Assembly: GCA_948146395.1 (NCBI GenBank)
Contig: OX411547.1
Coordinates: 57,243,066 to 57,307,065, forward strand
DNA length: 64,000 bases
Direction: 5' to 3'
DNA from: Fragum whitleyi
Lineage: Eukaryota; Mollusca; Bivalvia; Cardiida; Cardiidae
This document shows positions 27,101-39,100 of the stretch, one piece after another. Each line of letters opens with the position of its first letter. Positions within the stretch are counted from its first letter, which is position 1. The notes beneath the pieces were generated by a model. That model made no database searches and was not told the DNA's origin. It worked only from the letters and a program-made list of their open reading frames with translations. The position numbers were made by a program, and so were the translations under genes.

Positions 27101-30100
27101 TAAATTTATAACTTAGGAATCTACTCGTCTTGATAATATAACATTAAGTTTTTCATCTGGAGAACAAACTTATTTAGGTCCTCGAGTTTTCTTTTACATG
27201 ACTTTAACAAATATTTCTGCAGACATCAAAAAACAAATTATTTTCCTCGTGTAATTCGAAAATAATAACCACCCAAATAGGCAAGGAGCATTGTGAAAAA
27301 GAAGAAATTGCTTGAAACAAGCATTTTCTTTCTTTCCGCAATGTTCCCCCTGTTCCTAGAATTTCCTAGAAATTTATAAGTTGCAAGTCTACTTGAATCC
27401 TTACTTGCAGATGTTAGTTTTGAACCCTGTGTGCATCTTTGAAAGATTATGTCTTATATAGGTAGCATTTTTACTTCAACTAGAAAATTGAAGTTGTTTA
27501 TTTTATTACTCATTGGACATTATATTATAATCAAATTAATTAGATTAGAAATTGTGTTGCTTTTTGAAAGAGTAATGTTGTAAAAGGTCTGTAATTTATA
27601 GAAAATTATTGTAAAGTCATAGAAATCATCCATACCCATTTAAAAGTTGTAAATTGTTAATCTTGAATGCAAAATTTCATAGTTTGCAGCATCTGTGGTA
27701 GAAAAATTGGTCTTTATTGGTTTAAGACATCCATGTTTTAGGAGATTTTTTTGTCCCTTAATCAAAAGATTTTGGGCAAATTGTTTTACCAGTGTCGGTC
27801 TTTCTGTCCTATCTGTCAGCAAATACTTAAACCTTAAAAAATGAACCACAACTTCACTGCTATTCAAGTTACAATTTCCCTGTAAGGCATAGTGGTTGTC
27901 TCACCAGTCTGTATCTATGAAAGCCAGTCTATCTTACAAGGCAAATTATGAAGGGCAAACTTATTTAAAAAGCACCTGTTTAAGGGGATTAGTGTTTTAC
28001 AAAAAAATCTTGTTTTCAGGCGAATATTCTGGATATTTTGGTTGAAAATCATGGAAGAGTGAATTATGTCAAACAAGGGTTTAACAGGTTCAATGAAGAA
28101 AGAAAAGGTAAACAACTTAAGACAATCTTGGAATTATCTTCAAAGTAACAGTATAATCCAGAATTACAGATAGATGGGGGTATTTTAAGTTTCAAATTAA
28201 ATCATATCAGCTAGAGTAGCTCCGGGCAATTCTCAATTACCCAGCCAGATAAGCATGAAAAGGTCACTCTTTACCATCACTCTTTACCATCTGTCAAAAG
28301 GTTTGGATGAATTTCAAATACTTGCATAAATGGTGAATCACAGTGAAACTGATAAGAAATACTTTTCAATATCCTGGTAATATTTTTTTCATGAAAACGA
28401 TTCATCTGTAGATTATTTAGAATTTTCAAACCATACTGAATTTGCCGACATATGATTGTGTATAAATGTTGGACGAGGCTAATTTCGTACAAGCCAAAAC
28501 CATTGTACCCAATCACGAGGGATGTTTGGGGCTTCCTTTATTCCCTCATTCGCACATCCCCCATAATACTAAGAAACTGGTGTTTGCTTTTTTCAAACAT
28601 TTAACTGCCAAAATCATTAATATGCATCATCCACCTTTCTAGGCCATTACTTTTTTTGCCCCGTTAACCATTACAGAATGTTCGGATGAAGTGTACAGAT
28701 TAACCCTTTTCTGCACAGAATTTGCCGGTTTCAGCAAAAGGGCTTTATCGTCATTTTTTTCTAGTAATGTAGAATATTGTAAAGTTATAAAAGTAAAAAC
28801 TCGCTAGAAGAAATATAATTTCTTCAGGAAAGTACACTATTATGGTTGTCGTAAAAGAGATCTTCTCAAAATAATTGCAACCATCCAAACCCGGACAGAC
28901 ATTATACTTGCACAAACCCTATACTGAGGGTAGTCATTTGAATCGTCTTGACAAGACAATTTAAATGAGTACCCACAACATAGGGTTTCAATGAGAAATA
29001 ATAGTTTTGAACTGGTAATACCCCCTCTTATCTGTTTAGACCAGCATTTCCAAGTGAGGGATAAAAGATCAATTTTACTTTGAAATTGATAGGAGATGAC
29101 GGTTTCTCGAACCTCACTCTTGCTTGCGGATCTATACACCTGACAATCAATAATATTTTCTGTAATGCTTATTGGTGGATTATCAAGAAATAGTGGTCGA
29201 TTATCATTTGATAAACTCAGGACCTAACCAGTGAAATTATCAAAAACTATCATTCATTTCTCTAAGTTTAGCCAAATAAGTGTCACCATCAGGAACATTG
29301 CATATAGTGATCACATGCAAAATAAGGCACTTTGAGAAAAAATGTCCTTAATTTACACATCTTTTCTCATTTCTGAATTAAAGAAATAATCGTTTATTAT
29401 TTGAGTGAGATAGATTGATTTTCATTTTTGAACAACAAAAGCAACTGGAGTAAATATTGCTTTTTTTGTTCACTCAGTGAAATATAAATCGATCTAACAC
29501 TGAAACAAATAACTATCCTCTATATAAAGCCTATCGGTTGAAATTAATTGTGTATTGATAATATTTAACTCTTATTGTTTGTTTATTATGTACAGCCGCC
29601 GTCATAGCGCAGTTGGTAGCGCGTCAGACTGTCAATCTAGAGTTTGCGGGTTCGATCCCCGACGGCGGCACTCATTCTTTCCGACTATTTGTCTCTCACC
29701 AATGGGTTGATAATCGTAGACCTATGTGAGATAGCGGCTGGAGGCTAGGAAAGAATGTGGTGGTTGTACTGGTGATAGAAATACCAGGAATCCATCGTTA
29801 GGTGCTCCAGCCGCCGCGATATAACTGAAATAATGTTGAAAGCGGCGTTAAACTCCATTCAATCAATCAATTGTTTATTATGCCCCCTAGAACTATGCTT
29901 TGGGGGTATATAGGCTCCAGCTTGTCGGTCAGTCAGTCCAGCATTGTGCCAGTCTGTAGCTTTTTTCAATCTGCTCAATTTGTCAACAACTTATGGGCAG
30001 ATTTCATTCAAACTTTACAAATGTGATCAGTATAAAGCAGAGATGTGCAAGTGATATTTTGGTAATGATCCATTTACTTTAGACAGAGTTATTGCCTTTT

Positions 30101-33100
30101 TTGGGAAAATTGTATTTCATTATTGACAAGCACTTGTATGGGGGGGAATTAGCTTTGTGATGGTTTTGTGAAGGGACCATTTTCAAAATCCCCTTTTTTA
30201 AATCAAAATACAAAGTCATGTATTTTAAAAGTTGATTTTATGAAAAAATATTGAACATGAATTCTATGTTGATTAGCCTCATTAAAATCATCTCAATGAG
30301 AGGATTCTGTTGAGTTTTTTAAAACACGTAATTATTAAAAAATTTGCAATAGTAGATCCTCTATACACATTTATTATCCCCCGCCGATGAAATCATCTGG
30401 GGGGATATTGTTTTTGCCATGTCCGTCCTTCCGTCTGTCCGTCCGACATTCCTTTCCACGCTATTTCTTGAAAACTATAGACTGGATTTCAATGAAACTT
30501 GGCACACAGCTTCACTACAAAGAGGACATGCGCATATCTTCAGGGTTACCCGGTTTGACAGTTGAATTTAGAGTTACTGCCCCTGACTGTTTACGCCATA
30601 TACATACATAGTGATATTCGTTTCCGTGCTATTTCTTGAAAACTGTAGACAGGATTTCAATGAAACTTGGCACACAGCTTCACTACAATGAGGACATGTG
30701 CATATCGTCAGGGTTACCCGTTCGACCGTAGAATTTAGAGTGACTGCCCCTGACTGTTTAAGCCATATACATACATAGTGATTTTCGTTTCCGCACTATT
30801 TCTTGAAAACTGTAGACTGGATTTTTAATGAAACTTGGCACACAGCTTCACAACAAAGAGGACATGTGCATATCAACACCCAGCTTCACTACAAAAAGGA
30901 CAAGCGCATATCGTCGAGGTTGCCCGGTTCGACCGTCCAATTTAGATGAACTGCCCCTGACTGTTTAAGCCATATACATACATAGTGATATTCGTTTCCG
31001 CCCTATTTCATGAAAACTGTAGACTGGATTTCAATGAAACTTGGCACACAGCTTCACTACAATGAGGACATGCGCATATCGTCTGGGTTACCCGTTCGAC
31101 CGTCGAATTTAGAGTGACTGCCCCTGACTGTTTAAGCCATATATATACATAGTTATATTCGTTTCTGCGCCATTTCTTGAAAACTGTAGACCGGATTTCA
31201 ATGAAACTTGGCACACAGCTTCACAACAAAGAGGACATGCGCATATCGGCACCCAGCTTCACTATAAAGAGGATATGCGCATATTGTTAGGGTTACTCGG
31301 TTCAATCGCCGAATTTAGAGTTACTGCCCCTGACTGTTTAAGCCATATACATACAGAGTGCTATTCGTTTCCGTGCTATTTTTTGAAAACTATAGACCAG
31401 ATTTCAATGAAACTTGGCACACAGCTTCACTACAAAGAGGACATAAGCATATCGTCGGGGTTACCCGGTTCGACCGTCGAATTTAGAGTTACTGCCCCTG
31501 ACTGTTTAAGCCATATACATACAGAGTGCTATTCGTGTCGCGCTATTTCTTGAAAACTATAGGTTCATGTAGATAAAAGATTACCTGTACCTAAGTTTAA
31601 TATTAACTCCATTGACAATGAAAATATGTTGGGCGGGGGATATCAATTCAACAAATTTGCTTGTTCAAAATTATGATTCTTACTTTTAAATAAAACATGT
31701 ACTAAGCATCCATTCTCTATAACAACACTTGTTTGTGGTCCTGTAACTGGTGGCTTAATGTATTTTGATGAATTTACCAGGTATTTCTGGAAATGTGTTA
31801 GATGGAAATCCAATCACAGAATGGAAAGTTTATCCTCTAGAATTCAAACCTCCATATATAAAAAGGTAATGTGAAAATTATTTCAGGCTTCTAGATTATA
31901 TTATGTTTTTCGTGCTAAGCTGAAAATTTTGAATTTAAATAAATGTATGAACATAAGCATTCTAAAGAAAATGTATTGAAAGAAAAGATATTATTAGAAA
32001 TATGTAGTTATAAATATCAACTTATTAATATAATCTTTTATAGTCATATATTAATTTGAATTCTAAGTTTGAGAAAGTTCTAAGGTCAGACTGCACATTT
32101 GAGCAGGCTGATGTTTGTCCATACCTTCTGCCAAAGCAGGAATATTCCGGGGATCAGCATGACAAGGGTTAAGATTATATACCTATGAAGCGCAAATTCA
32201 AGAGTTTTGTTGTGAGCTTCAAGTGCTTATTTGAGTGCTTGCTGTGCAAACTAAATATATTTTTGGAAATATCACAAACAGGCTCATATTGCTTTTTTCA
32301 GACCATGAATGTGTTAAAGCTTACATATTTTCTTTATATCTAGAGTAATGGAGAGTAAAAAGTGGAAAGTGTATGCAAATTGGGAAGGTATAACAGCATT
32401 ATATAGAGGTACCTTGAATATAAATGGTACACCGAGGGATACTTTTATAAATATGAAGGTTAGTGTATAATTGAGGTATAACAGCATCATTACTTTTTAA
32501 AGGTACTTTTATGAATATGATATTAAGTATATAATTAAGGTTTATAGATACATTGAGTATGAATGGAACACCTAGAGATACTTTTATAGATATGAAGGTT
32601 AGTCTATGATTATGGTACATCAAGGGATACAGTTAACAACATAATGAAATTGACAAGAGGAGTGATGTTGAATGATTTTAGAATGAATTTGAATGAGTGC
32701 GATGAATGAGTTTTCAATTACAATTTTAATTATGTCAGTGAATTCAAGATTTTTTTCTAGCTTTATTTATTTTGAATGGCGTTGATTTTGTCATTTTTAG
32801 TGAGCTTGGAGGTTTTTTTATGGTTTGAGGGAGTGTTTGGAATGAATAAATGGAGCACTGAGCAAGTGATATTGAATGATTTTGATTGAGATGAATGTCA
32901 ATTGCACGATGTTGTTAACTGTACCATATAGATATAGGTGTTTGTTCATTATTTGGGTTTAACAGGAATATGTAGAGGTATTTTTATTATTATAAATGGT
33001 ACAACTAATGGTACATCTAGAGATACTTGTAGAGTTATGATGATAAAGATGTCATTTACAATGAACAGCATTGTAAAGTGGACCTCTGAATATAAATGGG

Positions 33101-36100
33101 GCAACTTTTATAAATATGAAAATGATGTTTGTCAGCAAGCTGAAACAGCATTTTACACTGGAACACTGAACTCAACTGGGAAACCTAGAAATTGAATTTG
33201 AACTATGAGCCAAGGGCTTTCTTGTTTCTCTATCTCCCAAGTCATTTATCCAGGATAATAACTTCTGCATTTGCACACCAGTGTAAATTATTGTTAAAAA
33301 AAAAACATTTCTAAATTTTAGGGCTGGACAAAGGGGAATATATTTATAAATGGTTTTAATATTGGTCGATACTGGAAAGAAGGTCCACAGAAAACACTCT
33401 ATGTGCCATCTTCTGTATTAAAAAGTGGAAAAAATGAGGTAAGCTGCTGTATTTGATCCACTGGCCAAAGGCCAGCAAACTATGATGTTGTGTTTGTCGT
33501 GTATCCGTCTGTGATTTAACTTTTTAGCTCACCTGAGCACAATGTGCTCAAGTGAGCTATTGTGATCACCTTTTGTCCGGCGTCCGTCCGGCGTCAGTCT
33601 TCCAGTGTCCGTCAACAACTTCTTTAAATGACATCTCCTCCAAAACTACTTGGCCAATTTGAACCAAACTTGGCAGAAATGTTCCTTAGGTGATCCCCTT
33701 TAAGAATTGCTAAAAGAATTGAAATCGGTGAAAAACTCTGGTTGCCATGGCAGCCAAAGTTAAAAATTTAAGAAAATCTTTAAAATTCTTCTTCTTCTGA
33801 AGAAGCCCTACAGCCTTGAAATTTGGCATGGATGATCAGCTAATAGAACTTAATAAAAATAGCCAAGATCATATCTGTTGGGCCACTAGGTGCGGAGCAC
33901 CAGGGGGAGGGGGTATAGTCCGGCAGATTTCTAGCTTGACCCGGAAGTAGGGTTCAAAGTTTTTTTCTTGACTGATTCTTGTAGCTAAGGCCTTCCCGAA
34001 CAAGAATCTGGCTGATGACATCTTGTCATCATTGAGCATTTTGAGAAAATCGAGATGGCAGCCAGGACTATCGAATGTTACAACAACAGCTTGGTAGATA
34101 ACAATGACGACCTTGTAAATGTTTTTGTGTGTTTTTTTTGCTGGTAGAGTTTGAGATTAAAAGTATATGACATAATTAATACATGTTATGACATAAGAAA
34201 TTAGTATGGTAGTCAAGATGGCAGCAAAAACAAATTATTAAATGGCATTTGAAGTATTTCTTGACCCATGAGATATGAGAATCTTACGAAAGGGTTTTAG
34301 GGCTCCTTCAGTAAACATTTGCCTTTTTGCCTTCTAAATATCAGGCAAAAGACAACGCTCGTCTATTGTAGCATTAATTATTGATTTGAAGATGGCAGCC
34401 AGGACAGAGAAATTTTTAAGTTAATTGTGTTTTAATCGAGATTTCAGAAAAAAATGCGCCTACATCAATAGTTTCAAGGCCAGTTTCAAAGTTGTTTTAA
34501 AAATTGATGCCTTGAATGATAGATATCATTCGAGATGGCAGCCAAGGAATATACCCGAAAAGAAGTTTGAGGTTACATGATTATATCAGAAAATGATATA
34601 TATTTACATATGAAAATACAGGTCATCATTTTGAAATAAGAAAAGTTACATATGCAATATAAAAAGTTTTTTGTGTACTAAGATGGCAGCCATTACTGCA
34701 TAAATATCGCATTTCAATTTGTTTTTAATTTTTTGACAATTTATAATATAATATTTGCAGGATTCTTATGTAGACAATTACTTTGACTTGAATTATCTCT
34801 CCCAAAAAGAAAAAAATTAGGCCAACAATACATCCTATAAACATGAATAACTAAATAGAAGGCTAACTTCACTTGTAGCATCTTTACAAATATGTGTTTT
34901 AGTGAACAATGCACAGCACTTGCGATGCATAGTAATTGAAAATAAAACTACATTTGCTTTGCGAGAAAATTATTGGACAACAAAATATTTTCATCTCATA
35001 TCGATGGATTAGCACGAAACAGTTATGTCTCCTTACCAATATTAAGGCAGTTATTCAAATCATCCCCAACCGTTGGTGATTCAGTGCAGATATTAGCAGC
35101 AAATTTTTTTCAATAGTGTTTGTTAAAAAATACCCTCTTGTATGTTTCTATCTTCATTTTGATGGCATTTGAATTATGACGATTTGGCAACAGTTTTGTG
35201 GTTTTGCTGTATGTCTATAATTGTTTCATATTGACACACAAAAAAACTAAAATGCTGATTTATGGACGAACCTAACAACCTCAAAATCGAAATCTGATTT
35301 ATTCAAATCATCACCAAAAATTGGTAATTCAGTGCATGGAAATTTTGTCTAAAGTGTTTGTTCAAAAGCACCCTTTTGCCAGACCTTATCTTCAATTGGT
35401 TAGCATTTGATATATGACAATTTTGTAGCAGTATTGTAGCTTTGCTGTAGGGTTATAATTGTTTTCAACTTTTTGTTCATGTTGAAATAAGCAACTAGGA
35501 TTATTATCAAAGGAGCTGGCTAACACAATTGTAAGCAAATTAAGCAAATGGAAAAAGTAACAATAATGATAATTCAAATCATATTTTAAATTTCCGATTA
35601 AAAAGCATTGAATCAAGCAGTAAACAAAATTACACCTATAACAAAACTTTGTCGGTAGACATAGAACTAACATATTTTTAGAGAGTGACCTTTTTTGTCT
35701 ATATTGTCATAGCAAATCATTACTCAATTATATACTTACACACAATGAAAATGCACCACAGGATATATATTAAACTGTATATTTGTGACCCGTCACGCAA
35801 AAAGGGACCATCTGGGAACTCAGTTAAAAGAGATTAGGTCCAGCATAGATCAACAAGAAGTCGCAATTCAAAGATTCTTTCACAGAAAGGTAGATTGATC
35901 ATTCTAGATTCAGAAAATAAGCAAAGAGCGAACAGTTTCGTCCTAGTCAGCCTGAGCAATCCGCGCAGTCTGATGAGGATCGATACTTTACGCACTACCT
36001 AGATGGTCCCTTTTCGCGTGACAGATCATATTTATTTTAATGTGCAGACACCTCAGACTTGAATATCAATATGTAAGGATCTATAATAGACCATTTACTA

Positions 36101-39100
36101 CACTATAATACATGTATGGCAGTAACCTTAGACAAGGCTGTAGGTTTCTGCATCTAACTAGAAAAAATAGAAATCAAGAGTCTTATATTTGCAATAAAGG
36201 TTCTGAAAGCTTTGCCACCATTCAATTTGGGTTAACATTCCCACTTACTCAGTACAATACACTGGTAACCACCTTTGGAACAGTTGCAGTAGTCTGTAGA
36301 GTTGATTCGAGCATATGCTAGCGCTCATCATCTTTTATATCTACATCTTACCATAAACGCCTCTGATAGACCTAAATATGTCGCTTTAGGTTCAAATCAC
36401 ATGGAAGACTAGAAATTATTGGTTACTTACATTACTTTGCATGTCATGAAAAATAAAATTGAATACGAGTCCAGAAAATCCCCCACCGTACTTATGTTGA
36501 GATCACTTTAATGCTTTATGCTTAAAAATGCTATCTACAATGTTACATTTCATTCTCTTAAAAAACGTTCTTTTATTGAAGCAATTATTTTTTAAAACGA
36601 CAAATTTAATGAGCAAGCTAATGTGTCCTATTAAATCTTAGTGGTCATGTCGAAACCATATATTATCTTCCTGACGTCGTCGCAAAAGTTCAAATAAATT
36701 TGATAATAACTGGGAGGAAAAACAGCGAGGCTGCCATCTTCAAAATAAGGTGTTTTAATGCTTTACAGCTGAACATATTCAGTAAAATCGGATTTTAAGC
36801 AGATAAATTTTTGCTATAGGAAAAAGAGATCATATTCTCATGCTTATCATTAAGGTACCCGTAGTTATCATTCATAAACTCTCTAAGCAGACTGCCATCT
36901 CGACTGCCAAACTGAATTTCCCTGTAAGGCCATTATTTCTCTAACTTGCTTAGGCAGCAGATCAATACCATCATAAACCGATTAACTTATCTGATTTTTT
37001 TTTTAGTTGTATCTTAAATGTTTACAAAAACATGTACACCTTTATTTACACTAGTAATCAAGCAGTTTTTCCATTTGGCAGCCAACTTGACAACTCTATA
37101 CTTATTCTAATCGCCATTCAAGGTATTCATTACATCAGGAAACTTCAAATTAGCATCTTATTAGTAAAATTTGAAACAAAATTTAGATGAATTGTTTATT
37201 AGCAACTACATGTATAGTTTTAGTGGTCTTGGCTGCCATTTCAACTTTTTTTAAAACTATTCCATGATTAAAATGCTCCATCATCCAGATTCTTGATAGG
37301 CTAGACCTTAGCTACTCGAAAATAGTTTTCTGTCAAAAACGTTGCAAATTTTAAGCATGAAATATAAATCTTGTGTTACCTGGTTGCCATCTTCAAATTG
37401 AGGGTTTTCATAACACTAGATGAGAGGTGTAACAATTCAGATATTTTGAGGTCATAAACAAGCTTACAAATGTTTATTTAGAAAACTCTAAAACACAATT
37501 CTAAGATTCTTAAATCTCGTATAAATCGAGATTTACTTAAAAAGACATTTTATAAATCAATTTGGCTGCCATCTTGATTACCATACTCATAACTTATGTC
37601 ATATTATGCTTTTATTTGTTACATAGCTTCAGGTCAATATCTTAACAATAAAATGACCACTCAAACCGATTTTTTATTTTTCAAAGAGAGTGATCTACGG
37701 AGCCATTGGCTTGATTTTTTATAGTCCTGGCTGCCATCTCGATTTTTTCGAAATGCTCAATGATGACAAGATTTCATCAACCGGATTCTGGTTGGGGAAG
37801 GCATTGGCTACAAGAATCAGTCAAGAAAAAAACTTTGAACCCTACTTCCAGGTTCACCTAAAATATGCCCTTTTTCTGCCGGACTAGTAGTACTTTGGGT
37901 AAATTTGGTAATCTTTAACCTTCTTCTTCCTCTGAATAAGAAGCCCTACAGCCTTCAAATTTGGCATGGAGGATCAGCTCATAGACCTTAATAAAAATAG
38001 CTAAAATCATTTCTGTTGGGCCGCCAGTTGTGGAGCACAAGGGGGGAGGGGGTAGTACTTTTGTGAACAATTTTTAATCTTTAACCTTGTTCTTCTTCTG
38101 AACCAGATTTGAATATTGGCATGGATGATCAGCATACAGACGTTTATAAAAATAGCTAAAATCATGACTGTAGATTCACCAGGTGCGGAGCACCAGGGGG
38201 GAGAGGGTAGTACTTTTGTGAAATTTTGTAATCTTTAATCTTCTTCTTCTTCTGAACTACAAGCCCTACAGACTTGAAAATTGGCATGGAGGATCAGCTC
38301 ATAGACCTTAATAAATATAGCTAAAATGATGACTGTAATGCCACCAGGTGCGGAGCATCAGGGGGGAGGGGGTAGTACTTTTTATGCCCCCGATAGGGAG
38401 GCATAATAAATTTGACTTGTCCGTCCGTCTGTCCGTCTGTCCGTCCGTCTGTCCGTCTGTCCGTCCGTCCGTCATTCCGTCCAAAAACTTTAACATTGGC
38501 CATAACTTCCTTATTACTATCAAAGCGGTGTCGGGGGCATTGTCATCTTACAGTGACAGCTCTTGTTTGAAAATTTTGTAACTTTAACCTTCATGTTCTA
38601 ATGAACCAGGAGCCCTAGAGACTTCAATATTGGCATGGATGATAAGCATATGGATCAAAAATAAAATAGCTAAAATCATGACTGTAGGGCCACCAGATGC
38701 GAAGCATTAGGGGGGAGGGGGTAGTACTTTGGATCAATTTTGAAATCTTTAACCTTATTCTTAACCCTACAGACTTGAAAATTGTCATTGGTGATCAATA
38801 TATTGACATAAATAAAAAAAGCTAAAATCATGACTGTAGGGTCACAAGTTGCTGAGTGTCTTGGGGAGGGGGTAGTACTTTGGATCATTTTTGAAATCTT
38901 TAAACTTCTTCTAATGAACTAGGAGTCCTACAGACTTGAAAATTGGTAAAGATGATCAGCATATGGACATTAATTGAATTAGCTAAAATCATGACTGTAG
39001 ATTCACCAGGTGCAAAGCATCTTGGGGGGGGGGGGGTGCTTTTGTGGAGAATCATGAATCCCTGCAGCCTTTATATTTGACATGGATTTATCAACTCATT

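Noticed and set aside
29595..29670. Functional tRNA-Asp gene
   Set aside because: Three surplus bases follow the acceptor strand, the anticodon stem has a mismatch, and a SINE body, tail and target duplication follow directly. It is a SINE head.
31275..31553. 92-codon open frame with a repeating peptide
   Set aside because: It lies wholly within HINE core units, and the repetition comes from the DNA repeat. It has no splice or family support.
34054..37738. CRISPR-like or regulatory array of GATGGCAGCC
   Set aside because: The motif is part of long inverted transposon arms, and its spacing is not exact.
38308..38581. Frames rich in Arg-Thr-Asp-Gly or Val-Cys-Pro-Ser repeats
   Set aside because: They are translations of the GTCC/GTCT microsatellite of a nested HINE on both strands.
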